From Novosphingobium sp. (GTDB lineage Bacteria > Pseudomonadota > Alphaproteobacteria > Sphingomonadales > Sphingomonadaceae): a stretch of DNA of 9,640 bases. How positions within the stretch are numbered: position 1 is the stretch's first letter; each line of letters begins with the position of its first letter. Made by a program: the position numbers and the translations under genes. The DNA lies in assembly GCA_027490345.1 (NCBI GenBank), contig JAIXYF010000130.1, forward strand, positions 1 to 9,640, in the 5' to 3' direction. Of the stretch, positions 1 to 7,056 are shown piece by piece. The notes under the pieces are model-generated. The model saw nothing but the letters and a program-made list of their open reading frames with translations. It was not told the origin of the DNA and did no database searches.

Positions 1-28
1 ATCGCCGCTTCCTGCTGGGGAGCCATTG

Positions 29-1423
29 ATGAACCGCACCGTTCGCGCCGCGCTTGCGGCTTGCACAGCAGCTCTGTCTTGCGGGCCCCTCTTTTGCGGG
101 ACAGCGCTTGCCAACGACAACCCGCCGACCCTGCAGGAGCTGCTGGGCAATCCCGATGGGCTCAAGGTGGCCGGCAGCACCCGGGTTCGCTACGAATCCA
201 TCGATGGTCAGGCCCGTACGGGGTTCGAGCCGTCGTCCCGGATCGTCAGCCTGCGGACCACCCTGCTGGTCGAATACACCAAGGGCCCGCTGCGCATCGG
301 CGGCGAACTGCGCGACGCGCGGGTCTATATTGCCGGGCCGCTCAGCCCGGTGACGGCCAACGAAGTCAACGCGTTCGAACCTGTGCAGGCCTATATCGGC
401 GCCAATCTGGGCGACGTGCTGGGGGCAGGCACGAAAACATCGTTCCAGGCCGGGCGCATGACCATGACGCTGGGTTCGGGGCGGCTGCTGAGCGGGTTGG
501 ATTTCCGCAACACCACCAACGGGGTGACTGGCCTGCGCACTGACTTTGTGGGCAAGACGGGCGGCGCTCTGACCCTGTTCTGGCTGATGCCGCAGCTGCG
601 CCTGCCCGCAGACAAGACCGGCCTGCTTGATAACAAGGTCCAGCTCGACAAGGAATCGACCGCCTCGGTGCTGTGGGGTGCCTATGCCACGTCGCCCAAG
701 CTCCTGGCCGATAGCAAGCTTGATCTCGGGTACTTCCGCTTTGCTGAACACGATTCTCCCAGCCTGCAGACGCGGGACCGCAATCTGCAGACGGTCAATC
801 TGCGCCTGTTTCGCGGTCCCGGCCCCGGCAAGCTCGATTGGGAGGCTGAACAGGCTTTCCAGTTCGGGCATATCTCCGGAAGTGCGGCCCCTGGCGCACC
901 GACCCGCAAAGTGGCGGCCTCCTTCACGCACATCTCTGTAGGCAAGACCTTCGGCGGTTCGTGGGCGCCGCGCCTTTCGCTTCAATACGACCACGCATCG
1001 GGCAGTGAGCCAACCGGCACTTATGGCCGGTTCGATACATTGCAGGGCAATGCGCCGCTCGATGCCTCGCCCAGCGGCATCTACAGCGAAGTCAACCGCG
1101 CCAACATCACCTCTCCGGGGGTCCGGCTTGAAGTGACGCCGAGCAAGCGCTTCGACGGGCTGGTTGAGTTCCGCTCGCTGTTCGTGCCGAGCGTGACCGA
1201 TGGTTTTGCCTCGACTGGCGTCAGCGATCCCGGCGGCAAGGCCCGCAAATATGCCGGTGAACAATACGATGCGCGCGCCCGGTACTGGGTGATCCCCAAG
1301 GTGCTGCGCGCCGAGGTGGATTTCACCTACCTGCGCAAGGGGCCGTTCTTTGCCGATGCTGCCAATGCGGCGCCTGATGGCGATACAAAGTACGGCGCCT
1401 TCAGCCTCATCGGATATTTCTGA
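29..1423 (+). CDS. Outer-membrane beta-barrel protein, alginate-export (AlgE-like) porin family
   Basis: Predicted outer-membrane channel of 464 residues. Seen: an N-terminal signal peptide (basic MNRTVR, hydrophobic stretch to about residue 27, likely cleavage after the ALA ending at residue 28), then a mature region with no further hydrophobic helix, many short amphipathic strands alternating with Gly/Asp/Asn turns, and a C-terminal phenylalanine (SLIGYF), as expected for BAM-inserted barrels. The opening (LQELLGNPDGLKVAGSTRVRYE) and later phrases such as AGRMTMTLGSGRL and LDFRNTTNGVTGL resemble proteobacterial alginate-export/AlgE-like proteins. This family call is from memory. I chose the ATG at 29 over the TTG at 26 because GGGGAG at 17-22 sits 6 nt upstream of it. 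The response regulator and kinase follow on the same strand 138 bp later, so the porin may be a target of that pair. The substrate is unknown: family members need not carry alginate, and no alginate gene is visible here. Barrel: confident; exact family: moderate. Confidence 0.8.
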   Translation: MNRTVRAALAACTAALSCGPLFCGTALANDNPPTLQELLGNPDGLKVAGSTRVRYESIDGQARTGFEPSSRIVSLRTTLLVEYTKGPLRIGGELRDARVYIAGPLSPVTANEVNAFEPVQAYIGANLGDVLGAGTKTSFQAGRMTMTLGSGRLLSGLDFRNTTNGVTGLRTDFVGKTGGALTLFWLMPQLRLPADKTGLLDNKVQLDKESTASVLWGAYATSPKLLADSKLDLGYFRFAEHDSPSLQTRDRNLQTVNLRLFRGPGPGKLDWEAEQAFQFGHISGSAAPGAPTRKVAASFTHISVGKTFGGSWAPRLSLQYDHASGSEPTGTYGRFDTLQGNAPLDASPSGIYSEVNRANITSPGVRLEVTPSKRFDGLVEFRSLFVPSVTDGFASTGVSDPGGKARKYAGEQYDARARYWVIPKVLRAEVDFTYLRKGPFFADAANAAPDGDTKYGAFSLIGYF

Positions 1424-1440
1424 TGATGGCTGTACGCTGA
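1423..1440 (+). other. Possible 5-residue leader ORF (MMAVR) overlapping the porin stop
   Basis: The porin stop TGA overlaps an ATG (TGATG at 1421-1425). This opens a six-codon frame, ATG ATG GCT GTA CGC TGA, that ends 5 nt before the first inverted-repeat arm at 1446. Such a frame could be translated by termination-reinitiation and influence folding of the RNA ahead of the response regulator. It may equally be chance: no ribosome-binding site of its own is visible beyond the coupling geometry. Confidence 0.15.
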
Positions 1441-1445
1441 TCCCT

Positions 1446-1540
1446 GGAGCGCGGCGTGGCTTGGCGCGGCGGCGGCATTGTCCCTTCCCGTCGCTTCTGC
1501 CGCGCTCCTGCCGCGCTCCTGCTGCGCAGTTGCCAAGCCA
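1446..1540 (+). repeat. Intergenic leader with tandem 11-bp repeats and two crossing inverted repeats
   Basis: Between the porin stop and the response-regulator start, CTGCCGCGCTC occurs twice in tandem (1497-1507, 1508-1518), with a decayed third copy at 1519-1529 (8 of 11 matches). GGAGCGCGGC at 1446-1455 is a perfect reverse complement of GCCGCGCTCC in both tandem copies (1499-1508 and 1510-1519). A second 9-bp inverted repeat, TGGCTTGGC at 1457-1465, pairs with GCCAAGCCA at 1532-1540. The two pairings cross, so they are mutually exclusive or form a pseudoknot. No T-tract follows, so this is not a classic intrinsic terminator. A role as an attenuator, RNA-processing site or protein-binding site is inference. 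GC-rich chance pairing is the main alternative. Confidence 0.45.
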
Positions 1541-1561
1541 AAACGATCGGGCCAAACACCG

Positions 1562-2251
1562 ATGATGCCGAGCAAGATCCTCATTGTCGAAGACGACGCG
1601 CGCACAGCAGACTTCATTGCCAAGGGCCTGACCGATGAAGGCTATGTCGTGGACAAGGCCGCCGATGGCCGCGACGGCCTGTTCCTTGCGACGGATGGCA
1701 GCTATGATGCAATCGTGCTGGATCGGATGCTGCCGGGCCTCGATGGCATGGCTGTGCTCGCCGCGATGCGGGCAGCCAGGGTTGAAACCCCTGTCATCAT
1801 CCTTTCAGCGCTGAGTTTAGTCGATGCGCGGGTTGAGGGGCTGACTTCGGGCGCTGATGATTACTTGTCCAAGCCCTTTGCCTTTTCCGAACTGCTGGCC
1901 CGGCTCAGGCTCCTGATGGCCAAGGTTCCGAACCGCAGCGAGGTGGAAACAAGCCTCACGCTGGGTGATCTGGAAATGAACCTGCTTAATCGGCAAGTGC
2001 GCCGCGCGGGCCAGAAGATCGATCTGCAGCCGCGCGAGTTCCGCCTGCTCGAATATCTGCTGCGCCACAAGAACACCGTCGTCACCCGCACGATGATGCT
2101 GGAGGGCGTGTGGGAATATCATTTTGATCCCGGCACCAACGTGGTCGATGTGCATATCAGCCGGCTGCGCCGCAAGCTGGAGGATGGCTTTGAAACGCCG
2201 CTGATCCAGACCATTCGAGGGGCCGGCTATATCCTCGGCGATCCCGGTTGA
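1562..2251 (+). CDS. OmpR/PhoB-family response regulator transcription factor
   Basis: DNA-binding output half of a two-component system, 229 residues, the usual length for this family. The receiver domain is at about residues 4-120: acidic pair D11/D12 in ILIVEDD, phospho-acceptor D54 in IVLDRMLPG, conserved S82, and K104 in LSKPF. A winged-helix trans_reg_C domain follows (about 130-226), with LQPREFRLLEYLLRH, the recognition-helix phrase VDVHISRLRRKL and the wing IRGAGYIL. It should bind promoter DNA as a phosphorylated dimer. I start it at the ATG at 1562 (a second ATG follows at 1565) because the receiver fold begins there. Upstream in-frame codons back to a TTG at 1478 encode an Arg/Cys/Pro stretch unlike any receiver N-terminus and overlap the repeat region. 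No good Shine-Dalgarno precedes either ATG. The receiver resembles CusR/QseB-type regulators, but I cannot assign a specific signal. The kinase gene overlaps its stop codon, so the two are partners. Confidence 0.93.
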   Translation: MMPSKILIVEDDARTADFIAKGLTDEGYVVDKAADGRDGLFLATDGSYDAIVLDRMLPGLDGMAVLAAMRAARVETPVIILSALSLVDARVEGLTSGADDYLSKPFAFSELLARLRLLMAKVPNRSEVETSLTLGDLEMNLLNRQVRRAGQKIDLQPREFRLLEYLLRHKNTVVTRTMMLEGVWEYHFDPGTNVVDVHISRLRRKLEDGFETPLIQTIRGAGYILGDPG

Positions 2252-3657
2252 TGGGCAGGTCCGCAAGGGTGGCCGGACGCTTGTTCCACAGCACCAGCAT
2301 CGCACGGTTTGTTTTGATCTTCACGCTGGCCCAATGCATTTCGCTGGGGCTGGGGCTTGCCATGATGTACGGCCTGACCAGCCAGACGATCGTGGGTGAT
2401 GCGCGCAAGGCGGCGGAACTGGCGCGCGACACCATTGCGATCGATTATCGCGATGAAGGCCTGGCGCGCACAACGCGCAAGATTGCCGAGGAGCTGCAGG
2501 CGCCGGAGAACCGGGATTTCGTGGTGTTCCTGCGCGCACCAGACGGCACCCGGGTGATCGGCAATCTTCGGGCATGGCCTGCAGCCCTGGGTGATGCCGA
2601 GCGCTGGCGCATGATCAGTCTCCAGCGCGAAGGGGCCCGTGCGCCCGAAGAAATGGGCGTGGTCACCAAGCGCCTTGGCAATGGCTATACCTTGCTTGCC
2701 GGTGAGGTGCTGGAAGGCCAGCGTGCGCTGACACGGGCGAGCGAGACGGCGATGCTCTGGTCGCTCTTGATAAGTCTTGGTCTGGCCGCTGTCATTGCAG
2801 GGTTCTTCTCGCGCTTTCTGGAACAGCGGATCGATCAGTTTTCCAGCGTGGCGCGGGCAATCGAAGCCGGCAATCTCACCGCGCGCGTCGAATGCAACGA
2901 AACGGGGGACGCCTTTGATCGGCTGGGCGTGACGATCAACGGCATGCTCCAGCGCATCGACCGCCTTGTGCGCGAACTCAGGATGATCACCGATGCGATG
3001 GCCCATGATCTGCGCTCGCCCGTCTCGCGCATGAAATCGACCCTCGAGCGCGGCCTTGGCCGGACCTGCGATCCGGCCGCGCAGGCTGTTCTGGGCGAAG
3101 CGATCGATGAGGCCGATGGGCTGCACCGCATGCTGAACACTGCGCTGCAGATCAGCCGGGCCGAAGCGGGGATCGGACGCGACCAGTTCACGCGGTTCGA
3201 TCTGGGCACGGCGCTCGCCAATCTGGTCGAAGTCTATGGACCGGTGGCGGAAGACGCGGGCTTCATGCTGGTCTGCGAAGATGCGGCAGAGCTGCCCGTT
3301 CTTGGCCACCGCGATTTGCTCATCCAGGCGCTGAGCAACCTGATCGACAACGCACTGAAGTATGCGGACGGGGGCAGGCATATTGCCGTGGAGGCGAGGG
3401 TCCTTGAGCAGGATGTCATCATCGCGGTGCGCGATGATGGACCGGGCATACCCGATGATCGGCTCGAAGAGGCGCTCAAGCGCTTCGGCCGGCTCGATGC
3501 CGCGCGCACGCAAAGCGGTTCCGGATTGGGGCTTTCGCTGGTTGAGACGATTGCTCATCTGCACGGCGGTGAACTGCAGCTCGCCCCCGGCAATCCCGGC
3601 GGGTGCCCTCGCGGGCTGGCCGTGATCCTGCGGCTGCCCATCCTTGCGGGCGCCTAG
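2251..3657 (+). CDS. Membrane sensor histidine kinase (HAMP, HisKA, HATPase_c)
   Basis: Cognate sensor kinase, 468 residues. Order of parts: short cytoplasmic tail; TM1 at about 17-42; extracytoplasmic sensor segment of about 120 residues (45-165) with a phrase like a small PAS/Cache sheet (VVFLRAPDGTRVIGN); TM2 at 167-187; HAMP linker at about 186-240; HisKA H-box with phospho-acceptor H252 in MAHDLRSPVSRMK; then the ATP-binding domain with N-box N363/N367 (NLIDNALKYA), G1 D395-G399 (DDGPG) and G2 G423-G427 (GSGLGLSLV). All catalytic motifs are intact, so it should autophosphorylate and act on D54 of the upstream regulator. The ATG at 2251 shares bases with the regulator stop (TGATG, 2249-2253), giving translational coupling. 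I prefer it to the TTG at 2248. The sensed ligand cannot be read. I see no metal-binding His/Cys/Met cluster in the sensor segment. Confidence 0.93.
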   Translation: MGRSARVAGRLFHSTSIARFVLIFTLAQCISLGLGLAMMYGLTSQTIVGDARKAAELARDTIAIDYRDEGLARTTRKIAEELQAPENRDFVVFLRAPDGTRVIGNLRAWPAALGDAERWRMISLQREGARAPEEMGVVTKRLGNGYTLLAGEVLEGQRALTRASETAMLWSLLISLGLAAVIAGFFSRFLEQRIDQFSSVARAIEAGNLTARVECNETGDAFDRLGVTINGMLQRIDRLVRELRMITDAMAHDLRSPVSRMKSTLERGLGRTCDPAAQAVLGEAIDEADGLHRMLNTALQISRAEAGIGRDQFTRFDLGTALANLVEVYGPVAEDAGFMLVCEDAAELPVLGHRDLLIQALSNLIDNALKYADGGRHIAVEARVLEQDVIIAVRDDGPGIPDDRLEEALKRFGRLDAARTQSGSGLGLSLVETIAHLHGGELQLAPGNPGGCPRGLAVILRLPILAGA

Positions 3658-3697
3658 CACTGGCTGTGGTTCAGGCCCCCGGCGCGGCCAACCGCTC

Positions 3698-3719
3698 ATC
3701 GCGATCAGACGATCGCGAT
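3698..3719. repeat. Perfect 9-bp inverted repeat (hairpin or operator-like palindrome)
   Basis: ATCGCGATC (3698-3706), a 4-nt loop AGAC, then GATCGCGAT (3711-3719) pair perfectly. The repeat begins 41 nt after the kinase stop. Each arm also contains the self-complementary octamer ATCGCGAT, so both strands see the same element. It is not followed by a T-run on the plus strand, and on the minus strand the following bases are GAGCGGTTGG, also without a T-run. It is therefore not a canonical intrinsic terminator. It may still stabilise the 3' end of the two-component mRNA or bind a dimeric protein. Confidence 0.5.
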
Positions 3720-3863
3720 CCGAAGATGACGGCCGCGTTGAACAACAATCCGTGACATAGGCCGCCGCACCGCGTAATGGGCCGCGATGTCGGTGCAGCC
3801 CCGCCGCCACGCCGGTTTAGCGCACAGGCGTGGGCGTTGCTCGCCACCACATGCATCTTGGCG

Positions 3864-3888
3864 GTTTGCGATCCCATCGCAGGGAAAC
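3864..3888 (+). promoter_or_regulatory. Small palindrome in the presumed 5' leader of the DUF6481-like gene
   Basis: TGCGAT (3867-3872), CCC, ATCGCA (3876-3881) is a perfect 6-bp inverted repeat. The flanking GTT (3864-3866) and AAC (3886-3888) can extend the stem across a 4-nt bulge. It ends 31 nt before the ATG at 3920. It shares the core GCGATC with both arms of the 3698-3719 repeat. It could be an operator half-site arrangement or an mRNA hairpin. The evidence is only geometry. Confidence 0.25.
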
Positions 3889-3919
3889 GCAAGCGCCCCC
3901 TTCGGAGACAATCCCGTTT

Positions 3920-4228
3920 ATGGCAGGCTACAAGGAACCCGGGCTCGAGGCCCGGCGCGCGGCGGCAACTTCTGCGCGAGACAAGGCACTCGCAAAACTC
4001 AAGGCACGAGCCCCGCTGGACCCTGCAGTGCAGGCCGAACGCCTGGCTGCGGCCAAGGCGCGTGAGGAAATGCAGGCCGAAAAGCGCGAGCTGCTCAAGG
4101 CGAAAAAGGCGCAGGAACTGGCCGAGAAGGCCGAGCTCGCTGCCAAAGTAGCGCCTGCGCCGACCGAAGCCGAGCGCAAGGCGGCCCGGGACGCAAAGTA
4201 TGCGGCCCGCAAGGCACGCAAGAAGTAG
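3920..4228 (+). CDS. Small basic, helical DUF6481-like protein
   Basis: A 102-residue protein dominated by Ala, Lys, Glu and Arg. It starts MAGYKEPGLEARRAAATS and ends in a very basic tail (DAKYAARKARKK). It has no signal peptide, membrane segment or catalytic motif. Heptad-like Lys/Glu/Ala stretches at about residues 44-75 suggest one long helix or coiled coil. The opening with E/DPG..ER and the tail AARDAxYAARKARK match what I remember of the DUF6481 family, small alphaproteobacterial proteins of unknown function. No database was consulted. The ATG at 3920 is chosen because the family-like sequence begins there. GGAG at 3904-3907 is a possible ribosome-binding site, although the 12-nt spacing is long. 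The next gene begins 3 nt after the stop in the same reading frame, so the two are probably co-translated. A nucleic-acid or ribosome-associated role fits the charge pattern but is inference. Confidence 0.72.
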   Translation: MAGYKEPGLEARRAAATSARDKALAKLKARAPLDPAVQAERLAAAKAREEMQAEKRELLKAKKAQELAEKAELAAKVAPAPTEAERKAARDAKYAARKARKK

Positions 4229-4231
4229 CGC

Positions 4232-4957
4232 TTGAAGCATCCTGCCAGCGCCAACGGCATCTCCGCGCTCAATGCCGGCGAACACCTCGTCGACACCGCT
4301 TTTGTTCCGGATGGGAGCAGGCTCCGCCTCATCCGGAGCGGTACTGATTTTGCGATCTTGCTCGACAACAACGAATTGATGAGCACAGACCTTTCGGCGT
4401 CGGAAGGTGTGCTCGCCAGCGCGGTGTGCGCAGAACTCGGCGGCCGGGGCCCGGTTCACATGCTGATCGGGGGCTATGGCATGGGCTATACGCTGCGATC
4501 CGCTCTCCGGGCGCTGGGCAGCGATGCTGAGGTTACGGTTGCGGAAATCGTGCCGGAGATCGTCGAGTGGGCAAAAGGGCCCATGGCGCGCATCACCGAT
4601 GGGTGTCTCGATGACCCGCGCGTGCAACTGGTGCAGCACGACGTTGCCTTGCTGATTGCATCGGCGGCACAAGGGTACGATTGCATCCTGCTCGATGTCG
4701 ACAACGGCCCGGAAGGCCTCACGCGCCGGGCAAACGATTGGCTCTACTCCCAAGAAGGGGTGGCGGCTGCGCGCTCTGCCTTGAAGGAGGACGGAATACT
4801 CGGCGTCTGGTCTGCATCGCACGACGACAGATTTGCCGGAGCACTCGCCCGCAGTGGCTTTGCGGTCACGGTGATCGAGACCGATCGGGGCCCGGGCTCA
4901 TCCCAGACAGAGCAAGGCGAACGGCATGTGATCATAATGGCCGTCAAGCGCGGGTAA
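4232..4957 (+). CDS. SpeE-like (spermidine-synthase superfamily) Rossmann-fold protein, probably not a true spermidine synthase
   Basis: A 241-residue protein with a class I methyltransferase/aminopropyltransferase fold. A beta-rich N-terminal part (about 20-55, RLRLIRSGTDFAILLDNNELM) is followed by motif I GGYGMG (80-85), the acidic post-motif residue E105 in VTVAEIVPE, and LLDVDNGPEG (153-162) where genuine SpeE enzymes carry a catalytic Asp loop of the DSTDP type. WSASHDDRF and a C-terminal strand (RHVIIMAVKR) complete the fold. The core could bind an S-adenosyl donor, but canonical polyamine-site residues are not evident and the protein is shorter than SpeE (about 280-290). The only reasonable start is the TTG at 4232, because the next in-frame starts would remove the conserved N-terminal strands. 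No good Shine-Dalgarno is visible, so translation probably depends on coupling to the DUF6481-like gene ending at 4228. Similar short 'spermidine synthase' proteins are, as I recall, common in sphingomonads. The reaction is unknown. Confidence 0.78.
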   Translation: MKHPASANGISALNAGEHLVDTAFVPDGSRLRLIRSGTDFAILLDNNELMSTDLSASEGVLASAVCAELGGRGPVHMLIGGYGMGYTLRSALRALGSDAEVTVAEIVPEIVEWAKGPMARITDGCLDDPRVQLVQHDVALLIASAAQGYDCILLDVDNGPEGLTRRANDWLYSQEGVAAARSALKEDGILGVWSASHDDRFAGALARSGFAVTVIETDRGPGSSQTEQGERHVIIMAVKRG

Positions 4958-4961
4958 CGGG

Positions 4962-5105
4962 ATGACTCCAAGCTCCCAGCTTCGAGCCATAAAGCTGCTT
5001 CATGCTGTCATCTGGGCGTTCTTCGTGGCCGTGATGGGCGCGATCTGGGTGTTTGCAGCATGCGCCCCAATTGCGGTGAACGGGGATTTGCCGACGACAG
5101 CCTGA
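4962..5105 (+). CDS. Candidate 47-residue single-pass membrane peptide
   Basis: An ATG 4 nt after the preceding stop opens a 47-codon frame ending in TGA. The product has a short basic N-terminus (MTPSSQLRAIK), one strong hydrophobic helix at about residues 12-35 (LLHAVIWAFFVAVMGAIWVF within it) and a short polar tail. The N-terminus recalls roughly 100-residue bacterial membrane proteins that begin with a LLHxxIWAFF-type helix, so this could be a shortened relative. No frame after 5105 continues such a protein, and the convergent pump gene ends at 5135. The ribosome-binding site is poor (GGG touches the start codon). The tight spacing suggests it belongs to the DUF6481-like/SpeE-like unit. 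No function can be assigned. It may be a real small protein, a remnant, or spurious. Confidence 0.42.
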   Translation: MTPSSQLRAIKLLHAVIWAFFVAVMGAIWVFAACAPIAVNGDLPTTA

Positions 5106-5134
5106 AAGCGGACAGGTGTGCAGCCGTTGTCCCG

Positions 5135-6354
5135 TCATTCGTAGCGAAGGGCGTCGATCGGATTGAGTCCAGCGGCACGGCGCGCAGGAAAATAGCCGAA
5201 CACCATGCCGATCGCCGCCGCGATCAGGAACGCGATGACGTTGATGCGCGGCACAAACAACCACGGCACCTGCATCAGCGGGGCAATAATGAGCACCAGC
5301 ACCTGGGCGAGCGCAATGCCCATCACGCCGCCAAGGCAGGACAGCACGATTGCCTCGACCAGAAACTGGGTCAGGACCTCGTTCGCGACCGCGCCGATAG
5401 CCAGCCTGATGCCGATCTCGCGGGTGCGTTCGGTTACCGACACCAGCATGATGTTCATGATGCCGATGCCGCCCACCACCAGGCTGATCGCCGCCACGGA
5501 CGTGACAATGCCGGTCAGCAAGGTTGTCGTGGCAGTCAACGTCGCGCTGATCTGGGCGGTATCGAAGATGTTGAAATCGTCCTGCTTGTCGGCGGTAATC
5601 TGGCGCCGCTGGCGCAGCAATCCCGTGATTGCGGTTTGCACCGTGGGGCTGTCGTAAGCCTCGTCCACTCCGACCAGCATCACCCGGATATCGAGATTTC
5701 CGGTCAGCCGACGCTGAACGGTCTTGATCGGCATGATCACGGTATCGTCCTGGTCCCCGCCGAAGCCCGCCTGCCCGCGGGTGGAAAGCAGACCTATGAC
5801 CAGACAGGATATGCCGTTCAGGCGGATCCTCTGGCCGAGCGGCGCGTCTGGCGCCCCGCCTTTCGTGAAGAGGTTCTTGCGCACGGTGTTGCCCAGAATG
5901 CAGACGGCTTTGCCAGCCAGTTCCTCGTCGGGTTCGAAGCTGCGCCCGGCAACCAGCGGCCAGGGCTGGATCAGAAAAAAGCCCGCGGTGGTTCCGTTGA
6001 CCGTGGTGGTCCAGTTGGACCCTTCGTAGACGGCGGTGACGGCGCTGCTCGCCTGCGGCGCAACGGCGGTGATCCCGGCAATCTGGTCGCGGATCGCGGC
6101 AACGTCCTGCGCGTCGAAATCGGCGGGTTGCGGCCCACCGCCGCCCCGTCCGAACCCCTGCCCCGGGCGAACGAGGAGGATATTGTTGCCCAGGCTGGCA
6201 ATCTGCTGCTGCACGGCCAGCGTGGTTGCCTCGCCCAGGGTTACCATGGTGATCACGGCGGCCACGCCGATGATGATGCCCAGCGTGGTCAGGAACGACC
6301 GCATCAGGTGCCTGCGGATCGAGCGGAAGGCGAGAATGAAGGTGGTGAACAGCA

Positions 6355-6355
<1 letters not shown>
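5135..6355 (-). CDS. macB-like: MacB-type ABC transporter permease (FtsX/MacB_PCD)
   Basis: Inner-membrane permease of the tripartite pump, 406 residues. TM1 is at about residues 21-41 (LGIIIGVAAVITMVTLG). It is followed by a large periplasmic MacB_PCD domain (about 45-265) with a glycine-rich GRGGGG insertion near residue 70, then the C-terminal FtsX core with three further membrane segments. The hallmark GGIGIMNIMLVSVTERTREI lies on the first of these, and the protein ends PARRAAGLNPIDALRYE. This is the four-helix topology of MacB/LolC-like mechanotransmitters, which convert ATP hydrolysis in the cytoplasm into movement of the periplasmic adaptor rather than forming a channel. Unlike E. coli MacB, which fuses ATPase and permease, the two are separate genes here. 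Its ATG overlaps the ATPase stop by one base. It is the last gene of the minus-strand operon and converges with the 4962-5105 ORF. Confidence 0.95.

Positions 6356-7055
<700 letters not shown>

Positions 7056-7056
<1 letters not shown>

Larger units (their letters stand above)
3658..3919. other. 262-bp intergenic region between kinase and DUF6481-like gene
   Basis: The longest stretch without a supported gene. It contains the 3698-3719 hairpin and the 3867-3881 palindrome. The plus-strand frame of the next gene stays open back to a GTG at 3830, but the extra residues (His/Arg/Gly-rich) look non-coding and lie upstream of a better start at 3920. The promoter for the downstream block probably lies here. 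I could not identify a convincing -35/-10 pair or an EcfG-type GGAAC...CGTT pair at the right spacing. Confidence 0.5.

Noticed and set aside
1478..1561. N-terminal extension of the response regulator from a TTG at 1478
   Set aside because: The extra 28 residues are Arg/Cys/Pro-rich, overlap the repeat region and precede a canonical receiver start. The ATG at 1562 fits family length.
2227..3810. A 527-codon minus-strand open frame opposite the kinase gene
   Set aside because: It lies antisense to a kinase with all motifs intact. Its translation is rich in His/Arg/Gln/Pro with no recognisable domain, typical of antisense shadows in GC-rich DNA.
3882..3918. GGGAAAC...CGTT considered as an EcfG-type stress promoter before the DUF6481-like gene
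   Set aside because: The spacing is about 26 nt instead of 16-17, and the -10-like part would lie against the start codon.
3671..4822. A 383-codon minus-strand open frame over the DUF6481-like and SpeE-like genes
   Set aside because: Its Arg/Cys/His-rich translation matches no fold I recognise, while the plus-strand products do. I treat it as a compositional shadow.
5110..5132. GGACA...TGTCC inverted repeat between the convergent blocks, considered as a bidirectional terminator
   Set aside because: The stem is only 5 bp with a 13-nt loop and no T-tract on either strand, so it is too weak to call.
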